Shown piece after piece: positions 1-7,580 of a stretch of DNA of 10,496 nt. The position numbers and the translations under genes are program-made. The notes below the pieces were generated by a model. It was not told the origin of the DNA. It was given only the letters and a program-made list of their open reading frames with translations, and ran no database searches. The stretch is from Spirosomataceae bacterium (GTDB lineage Bacteria; Bacteroidota; Bacteroidia; Cytophagales; Spirosomataceae). The stretch is from positions 1-10,496 of the forward strand of contig JALOLW010000122.1 of NCBI GenBank assembly GCA_025455795.1, given 5' to 3'. Positions within the stretch are counted from its first letter, which is position 1, and each line of letters begins with the position of its first letter.

Positions 1-33
1 TTCTGTTATAGATGTTTTTCCGTTTGTTTGCAT
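1..33 (-). CDS. possible start of a further gene, cut by window edge
   Basis: An ATG at 33-31 on the minus strand opens 11 codons (MQTNGKTSITE) with no stop before the window edge. It lies downstream of the metalloprotease remnant on the same strand, and a run of nine C residues (minus strand, 48-40) sits just upstream of it. The frame is also open further upstream, back to a stop near position 94, so the ATG may be internal or the stretch may be non-coding. I do not recognise it. The support is only a start codon and an open frame. Confidence 0.12.
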   Translation of the reverse strand, partial: MQTNGKTSITE

Positions 34-39
34 ATGATT

Positions 40-48
40 GGGGGGGGG
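40..48. repeat. nine-base G homopolymer tract
   Basis: Nine consecutive G residues on the plus strand (C on the minus strand) lie in the non-coding stretch after the metalloprotease stop at 74. Such tracts are prone to slippage in replication and in sequencing. It ends about 6 bases before a possible minus-strand ATG at 33, so a length change could in principle alter expression of a gene beyond the window. That role is speculative. Confidence 0.7.
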
Positions 49-73
49 AAGAAAATCACAATATAACCTTTTG

Positions 74-1180
74 CTACATCATACCGAAATCACACCCATG
101 GCGTAATGGCGTAACTATCAAAGTTTTAGCATTGATGCTTTGCAGCATGCAGTTTCCTAAACCATAAGCCTGAATTAAAGTTTTATTAAGCAAATCGTTG
201 GTATTCAAACCCGTTGCGTATGAAAAACCATAAACCGTATATTGCCCTCCTGCTAAGGAAGTAAAGTTGGCCGTTGGTGAAACTGCCGATATTTGGTCAT
301 TTGCTTGATTGACAGCTATGTACGTGTAATTTAAGCCTGCGACATTATCTTCAACTTCAATTATTTCGCCACCAATTTGGTTTTGGATATTAAAAGTCGC
401 TGCCGTAGCCACTCCGCCACTTCCTCCTAATATATACAGAAGAGCATAATAAGTGGTACATTCGTTCAATGAGATATGTCTTGGATTAGTCCAACTTATA
501 GCAGCACGTGAGTTTCCTCCTATAAAAGTGGTGCAATTAAACGTTGTATTAGATGTAAAAATACTGTAAACCACATTACCTCCTGTTCCAGATACTGACA
601 AACTATAATTTCCTGTTTTGGTTACTCGAAAAGGTACAACTACTGCTCTTACTGCGGGCCAAGCTGAAGTCTGACAGACCGTAAATGTATTATCAGTATA
701 ATTGATTACAGGATAAGTTGTTGTGGGCAAACCAGTCGTTGAATATGTTTTATTCAGCGTTCCCGTTTTTATTCCAGTAACATAACCTAAACCTAAATTG
801 AAAACAGCATTTCCAGCTAAACCAGTAACCGTATTTTCGGGACAGATGACCGTATATTTAGCTATGCAACTTGAAGTAATTGTAATATTGGCATTGTTGA
901 TGTCAAAAAAACTGGCTGTTGCGTGATGGGTACTCATTATTTTGATGCGAGCCGCAGTGGTAGCAGGTACATTGGCAGGTATTGTCACGGAGGCACTCCC
1001 ATTGTTTGGAACGGAAGCTGCTAATAAGTAGTTAAAAAATGCCCCTTCATCTACCGACAACAAAATTCTTACATTGGCACTTAGCGTATTGGTATTATTT
1101 ACATTCCAAGTAATGGTTTGGCTGCTTCCTGCTGCTATTGTTTGTGGTGAATTTGTTATCTCGTACTGTAAATCTAAACT
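74..1180 (-). pseudogene. C-terminal remnant of the reprolysin-like metalloprotease
   Basis: This frame is open from 1180 down to a TAG at 74-76 and has no credible start of its own: a TGA at 1183-1181 precedes it, and the first usable codon giving Met is a TTG near 1063. It begins inside a domain (EITNSPQTIAAG, SQTITWNVNNTNT, VRILLSVDEGAFF, ARIKIMS, FFDINNANITI), which is the Ig-like module that normally follows the catalytic and PKD-like regions in Bacteroidota reprolysin-like proteases. About 240 residues of beta-rich, Thr/Asn/Ser-rich sequence with several Cys follow (NTVTGLAGNAV, SLSVSGTGGN, SLNECTTYYALLY). The protein ends LIVTPLRHGCDFGMM without a recognisable type IX sorting domain. 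It is almost certainly the detached 3' half of the gene ending at 1095. Base composition looks AT-richer than the neighbouring housekeeping genes. Confidence 0.8.
98..113. repeat. 8-bp tandem duplication (atggcgta x2)
   Basis: The octamer atggcgta occurs twice in direct succession, inside the last codons of the metalloprotease C-terminal remnant. Eight bases is not a multiple of three, so gain or loss of a unit shifts the frame. Removing one copy gives an even earlier stop (frame ending ...VTPWV), so the duplication alone does not explain the missing C-terminal sorting domain. Confidence 0.75.
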
Positions 1181-2759
1181 TCATCGTTCGAGCCACTTGG
1201 GGGAGAGCTTCGCCTGCGGCATCAGGGGGCGTATTTCCATTCAAAATATTAGAAATACGAGGGAAATCACGAGAAGTTGAGGTAGAAGACTGCTCATTTC
1301 TAAACAAGGGGGCTGTTGTACTATTGACTGCCGTGTAGCCTCCTTGTCCATTGATAGTTGAACCAAACGCCCCTTTATCGTTTTCAGTTGCTACGTCGTA
1401 TTGCTCCCAGGTATAAGTTAAAACATCATTGTTGGCGTCGGTTCCCGTTCCTTTCAGGGTAAAGGGCGTACCTTTGGGTATTGTGATGGCTGTACCGGCA
1501 CTGGCTACTGGCGGCGTATTGGTCAGTGCGACATTGGTGGCACATCCTCCAGAAGTGCTTGCTATGGCATTTCGGATAAATTCCAATGATTTTGCGCCAA
1601 AGTATTGCAGATTATTGTTGCCGTTGATGGTATAATTCGTTGGGTTCACACAGTTGTTGGCATAGCTCATCATCGTTGTTCCGCTACCAGGTTCGATGGC
1701 CGATGTAGATGACCAGCCATCTAAACAAAATGTATTATTGCTTGCAGTTCCTCCAATGGCATTGTAAGTATGTGGTGCTGAAAACTGGTGTCCGAGTTCG
1801 TGGGTAAAAATATTGATAATCAGTGAGAGTGGACTCCCCAAAGTCCATTGAGTAAAACCTCTGGCTTTTGAATCGTCCACGCATGGAGTAGGTCCTGCCA
1901 CTCCATTTCCACTCGAACCGTTTGGTATGGCAGGAAGCGTATTGAACGTATGACCAATACCATAAGTGTTGTAAAGTAAAGTACTATCGTTATGCAAAAC
2001 GGTAAAACCCGCTTGACAATTCGGCACATTGATTGTTCCAAATTCGGCTGGTCCTGGATTGGCATTTGTAAAGATGAGGGTTTTATCGGTGGTTTGGGTA
2101 GCCAACACGAAAGTCATGGCTGCTTCCAACTCATAAATCAGATTATTGGCATTGGTAATCGAAACCACCTGCGCCAACGCCAAATCTTGAGAGGTGTAAA
2201 GATTCGTCATTTCTTTGGTTACGACAATTGCTGCCGTAAATCTTTTGAGTTGAGTTCCGTATGGGAATGGGGCCACACTCAAAATTCGCCCATTTTTTTT
2301 AGGCTTAAAATCTTGGTCTGTTGCACCGCAATTTATCTTATACTTGTCAGAAGGTAATTCTTCATGCCTATAAATTCTGTAAAGATTTTGTTTAGCATCA
2401 ATAGTTTCGATGTAAAAATAACCCTCAGGCGTGTGCATGATTCCCTCCAACTTATTCCCAATAACGGTTAACTTCATGATTTTTTTACCGTCTTCCGAAG
2501 TGGCATTGTAAGTTTGGAAAGTGACTGATTTTGTTGGAGTGATGAGGGTTTCATTAAAAACAAAATTCTCAAATTTTCCATCAGGCAACGAAAAACTGGC
2601 AGTCATTTTTCCTGCCAAACCATTCGATTGGATTGATTGGGATGCTCTGCTCTTAAATGAGTTGAGGTTAAAAGTAAAACTTTTGCCATACTGACTGTTG
2701 TCTTGGGCAAACAATGAGGCTTGGGTAAAGAGTAATAAAAAAAGGATATTTTTTTCCAT
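1095..2759 (-). CDS. secreted M12B reprolysin-like zinc metalloprotease, truncated by frameshift
   Basis: The protein is 554 residues. Residues 1-18 (MEKNILFLLLFTQASLFA) form a Sec signal peptide. A pro-region follows, then the catalytic domain at about 165-400. HELGHQFSAPH at 320-330 gives the zinc-binding HExxHxxxxxH, with E321 as general base. SGTTMMSYA at 359-367 supplies the Met-turn. From about 413 (NTPPVASAGTAITIPKG) there is a PKD/Ig-like module running to KFRFTVRDN at 527-535. Homologues continue there with a glycine-rich RDNRxGGGG-type segment. Here the frame instead runs off into NKFTTNNSSRKQPNHYLECK and stops, while the expected continuation (EITNSPQTI) sits in another frame. The catalytic core is intact, so a truncated active enzyme is possible, but the protein would lack its C-terminal modules and any type IX secretion signal. 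The likely role is extracellular protein degradation. A real mutation and an assembly error cannot be separated here. Confidence 0.85.
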   Translation of the reverse strand: MEKNILFLLLFTQASLFAQDNSQYGKSFTFNLNSFKSRASQSIQSNGLAGKMTASFSLPDGKFENFVFNETLITPTKSVTFQTYNATSEDGKKIMKLTVIGNKLEGIMHTPEGYFYIETIDAKQNLYRIYRHEELPSDKYKINCGATDQDFKPKKNGRILSVAPFPYGTQLKRFTAAIVVTKEMTNLYTSQDLALAQVVSITNANNLIYELEAAMTFVLATQTTDKTLIFTNANPGPAEFGTINVPNCQAGFTVLHNDSTLLYNTYGIGHTFNTLPAIPNGSSGNGVAGPTPCVDDSKARGFTQWTLGSPLSLIINIFTHELGHQFSAPHTYNAIGGTASNNTFCLDGWSSTSAIEPGSGTTMMSYANNCVNPTNYTINGNNNLQYFGAKSLEFIRNAIASTSGGCATNVALTNTPPVASAGTAITIPKGTPFTLKGTGTDANNDVLTYTWEQYDVATENDKGAFGSTINGQGGYTAVNSTTAPLFRNEQSSTSTSRDFPRISNILNGNTPPDAAGEALPQVARTMKFRFTVRDNKFTTNNSSRKQPNHYLECK

Positions 2760-2871
2760 ATTATTAAGAAATTTGGGTAAAAAATACTGAATATTAAAGG
2801 CTTTATGTGTGTAAAAAACTGGGCTTTGAGTTGGTCAGGTTTCAGCCTATCATCCCTTTGGATTTGATTTA
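2760..2871. other. intergenic region between acpH stop and metalloprotease start
   Basis: These 112 bases separate two minus-strand genes. On the minus strand a weak imperfect hairpin (ggctga ... agcc, about 2848 to 2821) is followed by TTTTTT and could be a poor terminator for acpH. The AT-rich stretch before the metalloprotease ATG must hold its promoter if the gene is transcribed alone, but no exact TAnnTTTG element was found. The composition turns AT-rich from here toward position 1. Confidence 0.4.
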
Positions 2872-3465
2872 TCACTCCTCCAAAAAAGCCTGACAGCTAC
2901 CGACCAAATCGGGGAAAAACGATCGAAAATAAGCTCCGTAAAGGGCTTCGTTGGCGGCGAGTTCGTCGGCGGCTTGGTCTATGCCTTTCAAAAAAGCAAA
3001 CCGCCGCGACATCCCCACAAACGACCGCCTCATGCCTTCTATAAATTGATAATGGTACAGCCAATCGTACTCGCGCATCGAATCCACCAAGCGGTGTGAT
3101 TCTGACGGCAGCGTGGCGTAATTTTTGCGCAAGATAACATAAATATTTTGAGCAAAATCGCGCAGGGGCTGCGCGTGGAACTCCTCGAAGTGTTTGGCCA
3201 AAAAGTAATCGAAGTACATGTCCATTACCACACCTTTGTACTTGCCAAACTGCGCTGGTAACGACCGCCGACACGCCTCGCCCACGGGGTGCGTGTCGGT
3301 AAAAGAATCAATGTGACGATGCAACAAAATGCCCTGTTTGACGGGCGTAGTGTAGTGGGCGTTGCGCGGGTGGTCGAGCCGCCCGCGCACAAAATCGCCC
3401 AGAAGATTGCCCACGATGAGCGGTTCTTGCTCAAACGACAGATAAAAGTGGGCGAGGTAGTTCAT
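2872..3465 (-). CDS. acpH: acyl carrier protein phosphodiesterase (AcpH family, DUF479)
   Basis: The protein has 197 residues, close to the usual AcpH length (about 193 in E. coli). In the family this cytosolic metal-dependent enzyme removes the 4'-phosphopantetheine arm from holo-ACP, returning apo-ACP in fatty acid metabolism. The N-terminus MNYLAHFYLS matches the family start (MNFLAHLHLA in E. coli). The signature GNLLGDFVRG lies at 19-28, GILLHRHIDSFTDTHP at 45-60 supplies His and Asp residues of the HD-like metal site, and MDMYFDYFLAKHF at 81-93 corresponds to the DxxxDHFLxxxW region. The ATG shares one base with the pyk stop (TAATG), so translation is probably coupled and the gene is the last of the priA-pyk-acpH run. 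The name rests on family motifs; some Bacteroidota members are only annotated DUF479. Confidence 0.85.
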   Translation of the reverse strand: MNYLAHFYLSFEQEPLIVGNLLGDFVRGRLDHPRNAHYTTPVKQGILLHRHIDSFTDTHPVGEACRRSLPAQFGKYKGVVMDMYFDYFLAKHFEEFHAQPLRDFAQNIYVILRKNYATLPSESHRLVDSMREYDWLYHYQFIEGMRRSFVGMSRRFAFLKGIDQAADELAANEALYGAYFRSFFPDLVGSCQAFLEE

Positions 3466-3467
3466 TA
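3463..3467 (-). other. TAATG stop-start overlap of pyk and acpH
   Basis: On the minus strand the pyk stop TAA (3467-3465) shares its last A with the acpH ATG (3465-3463). This arrangement usually reflects translational coupling by re-initiation, and it fixes the acpH start. Confidence 0.85.
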
Positions 3468-4922
3468 TTCCACAACGCTCAGTTTGAGGGCGTTGGTTTT
3501 ACGATGCTTATTCAAAGGAATGCTCAACGTATTGACAAAAATATCGCCCGATTTTAGGTCACCTCTTTTGACCAGAATTTCTTTGATTTCGTCAATCAAA
3601 TCGTCCGATGAGAGATTTTCGCGGTCGAAATAAACGGCTTTGACTCCCCAATACAACGCCAACGTACACATCAAACTACGGCTGGGAGTAAACACAAACA
3701 AGTCGGCAGCGGGGCGGTGATGCGACAACCGAAAACCTGTGTAGCCAGAGCGTGTGACACCGATGATGGCCTGGGCTTTGGTATCACGCGCCAAGCGGCA
3801 AGCACTCATCACAACGTTGTCGTTCAGTTGATTAGGTCCAGGGTGGTGATTGACTGCCGCGTGGTATTTGTAATAAATCTTGGTATCGTCGGGCTTTTTG
3901 GTGGCTTCGGTTTTTTCGATTTGGTAGATGGTCTGCGCCATGCTCGTCACGGCCTCGATGGGGTACTTGCCAGAGGCAGTTTCGGCACTGAGCATCACGG
4001 CGTCGGCACCATCGAGTACTGAGTTGGCAATGTCGTTGATTTCGGCGCGGGTAGGACGGGGCGCGTCTATCATGCTTTCGAGCATCTGTGTGGCTACGAT
4101 GACGGGCTTGCCCGCCATGTTGCACTTTTCAACGAGCATTTTCTGAATCATCGGCACTTCTTCGGCGGGTAGCTCCACGCCCAAATCACCGCGCGCTACC
4201 ATGAGGCCGTCAGTCACTTCGATGATTTCGTCAATGTTTTCGATGGCTTCGGGTTTTTCGATTTTAGCCACTACGCGCGTCGTTTTGCCCTGTGCCAAAA
4301 TATAATCTTTCACTTGCTGAATATCAGAGGCATGACGCACAAACGAGAGTGCGACCCACTCGACGTCGTTTTGGAGGCCAAACGCCAAATCTTGGAAGTC
4401 TTTATCGGTCACCGAAGGCATCGAAACGCGCGTATTGGGTAGATTTACGCCTTTTTTGGATTTGAGCATTCCGCCATAGACTACTTCGGTCACTACATCC
4501 GTGCCTTCGATGTCTATGACTTTGACTTCGAGCTTGCCGTCGTCCATCAAAATCCGCTCCCCGATTTGTACGTCTTGGTACATGCCGTTGTAAGGTGTAC
4601 TCACGCGCTCGGCAGTGCCTACGATGTCTTCATTGGTAAAAACCAGTCGGTTGCCCGCTTCAATCAGCACACCATCTTTGTGTTCTACGTTGCCGATACG
4701 GATTTTGGGGCCTTGCAAATCCTGCAAAATCCCGATGCTCATGCCGTACTGTTCGTTGTTGGCACGAATCCGTTCGATGCGCATTTGGTGGTCGGCGTGC
4801 GTGCCGTGCGAGAAATTAAGGCGAAACACATTGACTCCTGCTTGCGCAAGTTGATAAAGCATTTCGGGAGATTCGGAGGCGGGGCCTACGGTAGCTACGA
4901 TTTTGGTTTTTTTTGCAATCAT
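3465..4922 (-). CDS. pyk: pyruvate kinase
   Basis: Pyruvate kinase transfers phosphate from phosphoenolpyruvate to ADP, giving pyruvate and ATP, as the last step of glycolysis. I start it at the ATG at 4922 (485 aa, MIAKKTKIVATVGPAS). An in-frame TTG at 4937 would add five residues (MLLKL), but family members begin about here. The A domain shows VFRLNFSHG (R34) and ILQDLQGPKIRIG; the B-domain region runs roughly 84-165; KGVNLPNT precedes return to the barrel. VVAKIEKPE holds the catalytic Lys (K220) and metal ligand E222, and MVARGDLGVE the ligand D246. The diagnostic stretch is VIVATQMLESM, followed by RPTRAEINDIANSVLDGADAVMLS split across the active-site helix. The C-terminal domain is about 340-485. 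It lies 51 bases after the priA stop and overlaps the acpH start by one base. All key residues are present. Confidence 0.97.
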   Translation of the reverse strand: MIAKKTKIVATVGPASESPEMLYQLAQAGVNVFRLNFSHGTHADHQMRIERIRANNEQYGMSIGILQDLQGPKIRIGNVEHKDGVLIEAGNRLVFTNEDIVGTAERVSTPYNGMYQDVQIGERILMDDGKLEVKVIDIEGTDVVTEVVYGGMLKSKKGVNLPNTRVSMPSVTDKDFQDLAFGLQNDVEWVALSFVRHASDIQQVKDYILAQGKTTRVVAKIEKPEAIENIDEIIEVTDGLMVARGDLGVELPAEEVPMIQKMLVEKCNMAGKPVIVATQMLESMIDAPRPTRAEINDIANSVLDGADAVMLSAETASGKYPIEAVTSMAQTIYQIEKTEATKKPDDTKIYYKYHAAVNHHPGPNQLNDNVVMSACRLARDTKAQAIIGVTRSGYTGFRLSHHRPAADLFVFTPSRSLMCTLALYWGVKAVYFDRENLSSDDLIDEIKEILVKRGDLKSGDIFVNTLSIPLNKHRKTNALKLSVVE

Positions 4923-4943
4923 TAGTTTAAGCAACAAGTCAAT

Positions 4944-4971
4944 GTTATTGGTTATTCGTTATTGGTTATTC
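4944..4971. repeat. perfect 2 x 14 bp tandem repeat in the priA-pyk spacer
   Basis: The unit gttattggttattc occurs twice without a gap. Each unit is itself two near-identical 7-mers, so the block is four copies of GTTATT(G/C). It fills over half of the 51-base gap between the priA stop (4974-4976) and the pyk ATG (4922). No hairpin or promoter element is evident within it. It may be a slippage-generated repeat or part of a family of dispersed intergenic repeats; the sequence alone does not decide. Confidence 0.9.
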
Positions 4972-4973
4972 GG

Positions 4974-7502
4974 TCATAAACAATCCACGTCAATGGTCAC
5001 ATCGGCGCCTTTGAGGGATTTATCGGTGAGAATATCTGTTACTTTTTCCAAGATAAAAGCCTTTGCGGCCTTAAAATTAACTTTTTCGCGTTCGAGTTTG
5101 ATAAGAATATCAAACAAATAACGATTTCGGACGCGCTCTACCAGCGGTGCTTGGGGGCCACGCACCCGTTCTTCGCCCATTTTTGCCGTCAGCAACTGCG
5201 CCAGTTTCTGGGCTGCCTGCTCCGCAATATTCGACTCCAAGTGCCTTGTAGTCAGTCGAATAAGTCGTGTAAAAGGCGGATACCCAAAGGTCTCTCGCTC
5301 GGCGATTTCCTCGGCATACATTCCGTCGTAATCGTTAGCAATAATTTTTTGTAAAATTTTCTGGTTGGGGTTGCTCGTCTGTATCAATACCCGCCCTGGT
5401 CTGCCTGCGCGGCGGCCTGCCCGCCCACTTACCTGCGTCACCAACTGAAACGCCCGCTCGGGCGACCTAAAATCGGGAAAATGTATCATTCGGTCCACGT
5501 CAAAAATCCCCACCAAACTCACGCCCTCAAAATCCAGTCCTTTGCTGATCATCTGCGTGCCTACGAGAATGTCAATGTTTCCCTGCTCAATGTCTTCGAT
5601 GATTTCTTTGTAGGCATTTTTGGCGCGGGTGGTGTCCAAATCCATGCGCGCAACGCGGGCTGTGGGATAGATGATTTTGAGTTGATCTTCGAGTTTTTCG
5701 GTGCCAAATCCCACCGTGCGGACTTTGGTAGAGCCACAGTGCGGGCAGAACTTCGGCACGGCTTCGGTATGACCGCAGTAGTGGCAGCGCAGTTCGGCGT
5801 CGCGTTGGTGATAGGTAAGGCTCACGTCGCAGTTTTCGCACTCGCCTATCCAAGTACACTCTTCACATTGCAAATACGACGAATACCCCCGACGGTTTTG
5901 GAAGATAATCACCTGCTCGTTGCGCTCCAAGCGGTCTTGGATGCCTTCGAGTAGCACCGACGAAAACTCATTCTTCATTTTTTTCTGCTTCTTCTCCACT
6001 TTGGTGTCCACGAGTACGTACTCGGGCAGGGTCGCGCTCGCGTAGCGTTCGGTGAGTTTGACAAGGCCATAGCGACCGTGCAAGGCTTGGTAGTAAGATT
6101 CGAGGGCGGGCGTGGCCGAGCCGAGCAGCACTTTGGCGCGTTGGCGTTGGGCCATGACGATGGACACGTCGCGGGCGTGGTAGCGCGGGGCGGGGTCGTA
6201 TTGTTTGTAAGAAGACTCGTGTTCTTCGTCCACGATAATGAGGCCGAGGTTGTCGAAAGGCAAAAAAATGGCCGAACGCACACCGACTACAAACTGAAAC
6301 TGCCCCGAAATCACCCCTTTCCAAACTTCGACGCGCTCGTTGTCCGAAAACTTGGAGTGATAGATGCCGAGTTTGTCACCAAATACTTTTTTGAGGCGCA
6401 CCACCATTTGCGTTGTCAGGGCGATTTCGGGCAGTAAAAACAACACCTGTGTACCGCTCACGAGGGCTTGTTGGGCCAAATTGACATAAATTTCAGTCTT
6501 GCCACTGCCCGTCACACCGTGGAGCAGCACTACGTCTTTTTCTTGAAACTGCCCCAATATATCGTCGTAGGCGCGTTGTTGGGCGGGGGTAAGTTGGATA
6601 GAAGTTTCACCCTCAAAACTCGGCTTCACGTCGGCGAAGCGCGACATGGTGACCTCAAACTCTTCAAAAATCCCTTTTTTGAGTAGCGTACTCAGGGCCG
6701 AATCCGAGAGGGTTTCGTCTTGGGTAAAGCGGCTTTTGTCCAAGCCTTCTCGGTTGGAGTAAGGGTCGTTTTGAATAGGCACTTGACTCACGTACCGCAT
6801 CACGATTTCTTGCTGCTTGGGTGTTTTGTCAAGTTGGGCAATGAGGTCGAGCAGGTTTTCGCGGGTTTCGTAGATGCCTTTAAGTTTCAGCTTTTTGACG
6901 ACTTTAGGCTTGTACTTTTCTTTGACTTCTTCAAAAAGCACAATGGCGCGTTTGCCGATGAGCGATTTGATGATGTGGTTCACGTTTTGGTCGCCTACGC
7001 GCCGCCCTACCTCCTCGTAGGTAAGCGATTCGTACTGCTTAATTTCGCCCAAAAGTGCCGTTTCTTCTTCCGTAAGTAGGTCAGGATGGTCAAAATCGGG
7101 GTTGAATTGTATTTTGGATTGGCTCGTAATTTTGAGGCCCGACGGCAGGGCAACGTTGAGCACTTCGCCGATGTGACAGAGGTAATAGTCGGCTATCCAC
7201 CGAAAGAGTTCGATTTGATACGGCGTCACGAGTGGCTCTTCGTCGAGCAGCTCTGCGATGTACTTGGCTTGATATTTGGCGGGGGGGGTATGATGGATAT
7301 TGGCAACGACTCCCGTGAGTACACGATTTTTTCCGAACGGAACGACAACTCTGGCACCATTTTTGATAGAGGCGTTTAGCACCCTCGGAATACGGTACGT
7401 AAACAACTGCGGAATCGGTACGGGCAGTATCAAATCAGCAAAAAGCGTTTGCTCTTCCCAATCAAATGTTTCGTTTTCGGCAAATAACACGGAATTTTCC
7501 AT
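4974..7502 (-). CDS. priA: primosomal protein N', replication restart helicase PriA
   Basis: PriA is a superfamily 2 3'-to-5' DNA helicase that recognises abandoned forks and reloads the replicative helicase. The protein is 842 aa, at the long end typical of Bacteroidota. The N-terminal 3'-DNA-binding domain is about 18-120 (FADLILPVPIPQLFTYRIP), then a winged-helix-like region and a divergent linker to about 300. The helicase core has Walker A HGVTGSGKTEIY at 328-339, DEEH at 425-428 and GSATPALES at 461-469. The Cys-rich zinc region carries eight Cys in four CxxC-type pairs (546/549, 555/558, 573/576, 586/589). Helicase C motifs are TQMISKGLDFE at 649-659 and QVSGRAGR at 690-697. The C-terminal domain ends at DVDCL. 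An eight-base G/C tract at 7281-7288 encodes part of HHTPPAK (around residue 73) and stays in frame. It is the first gene of the minus-strand cluster priA-pyk-acpH. Confidence 0.97.
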   Translation of the reverse strand: MENSVLFAENETFDWEEQTLFADLILPVPIPQLFTYRIPRVLNASIKNGARVVVPFGKNRVLTGVVANIHHTPPAKYQAKYIAELLDEEPLVTPYQIELFRWIADYYLCHIGEVLNVALPSGLKITSQSKIQFNPDFDHPDLLTEEETALLGEIKQYESLTYEEVGRRVGDQNVNHIIKSLIGKRAIVLFEEVKEKYKPKVVKKLKLKGIYETRENLLDLIAQLDKTPKQQEIVMRYVSQVPIQNDPYSNREGLDKSRFTQDETLSDSALSTLLKKGIFEEFEVTMSRFADVKPSFEGETSIQLTPAQQRAYDDILGQFQEKDVVLLHGVTGSGKTEIYVNLAQQALVSGTQVLFLLPEIALTTQMVVRLKKVFGDKLGIYHSKFSDNERVEVWKGVISGQFQFVVGVRSAIFLPFDNLGLIIVDEEHESSYKQYDPAPRYHARDVSIVMAQRQRAKVLLGSATPALESYYQALHGRYGLVKLTERYASATLPEYVLVDTKVEKKQKKMKNEFSSVLLEGIQDRLERNEQVIIFQNRRGYSSYLQCEECTWIGECENCDVSLTYHQRDAELRCHYCGHTEAVPKFCPHCGSTKVRTVGFGTEKLEDQLKIIYPTARVARMDLDTTRAKNAYKEIIEDIEQGNIDILVGTQMISKGLDFEGVSLVGIFDVDRMIHFPDFRSPERAFQLVTQVSGRAGRRAGRPGRVLIQTSNPNQKILQKIIANDYDGMYAEEIAERETFGYPPFTRLIRLTTRHLESNIAEQAAQKLAQLLTAKMGEERVRGPQAPLVERVRNRYLFDILIKLEREKVNFKAAKAFILEKVTDILTDKSLKGADVTIDVDCL
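7281..7288. repeat. eight-base G tract inside priA
   Basis: Eight consecutive G on the plus strand (C in the coding strand) encode part of Thr-Pro-Pro-Ala in the N-terminal domain of PriA. The reading frame is intact here. A one-base slip would truncate the protein after about 75-100 residues, so it is a weak point for replication and sequencing errors. No regulatory meaning is claimed. Confidence 0.7.
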
Positions 7503-7549
7503 AAATAGCGTGGTGACTCATTGTAAAAATTTATCCCAAATTGTCATTT

Positions 7550-7565
7550 TGGCAGGATTTTTGCT
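7550..7565 (+). promoter_or_regulatory. sigma-54-like -24/-12 promoter candidate
   Basis: The sequence tggcaggatttttgct fits the sigma-54 pattern TGGCAnG-N4-TTGCW: GG at 7551-7552 and GC at 7563-7564 are separated by exactly 10 bases. The predicted transcript would start near 7576, five bases before an ATG at 7581. A TGTCA lies 8 bases upstream of the TGGCA (7542-7546). The site faces the transposase remnant, away from priA. The match is to consensus only; no enhancer-binding-protein site was identified. Confidence 0.35.
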
Positions 7566-7580
7566 AAATTATTGAGCATA

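Noticed and set aside
1170..1200. A third frame at the protease break reading SGSNDEV, resembling the missing glycine-rich segment
   Set aside because: It is bounded by stop codons within a few codons and overlaps the well-supported first frame (QVARTMKFRF), so the likeness is probably chance.
2821..2850. A possible acpH terminator hairpin on the minus strand followed by six T
   Set aside because: The stem is only about four clean pairs with a large loop, too weak to call.
2603..2875. A 90-codon minus-strand frame starting at a GTG that overlaps the acpH stop and the metalloprotease signal peptide
   Set aside because: It covers the non-coding spacer and the protease 5' end in another frame, has no recognisable motif, and the signal peptide frame is clearly the real one.
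4923..4937. A five-codon N-terminal extension of pyruvate kinase from a TTG
   Set aside because: The family begins at about MIAKKTKI, and the ATG at 4922 needs no rare start codon.
5481..5954. Long plus-strand frames opposite priA (also near 6078-6437 and 6720-7079) and opposite pyk
   Set aside because: They are antisense shadows of strongly conserved genes, with no family motifs and low-complexity translations.
7503..7580. A priA promoter on the minus strand (a TAAATTTT sequence)
   Set aside because: It lacks the final G of TAnnTTTG and has no -33 partner at a credible distance.
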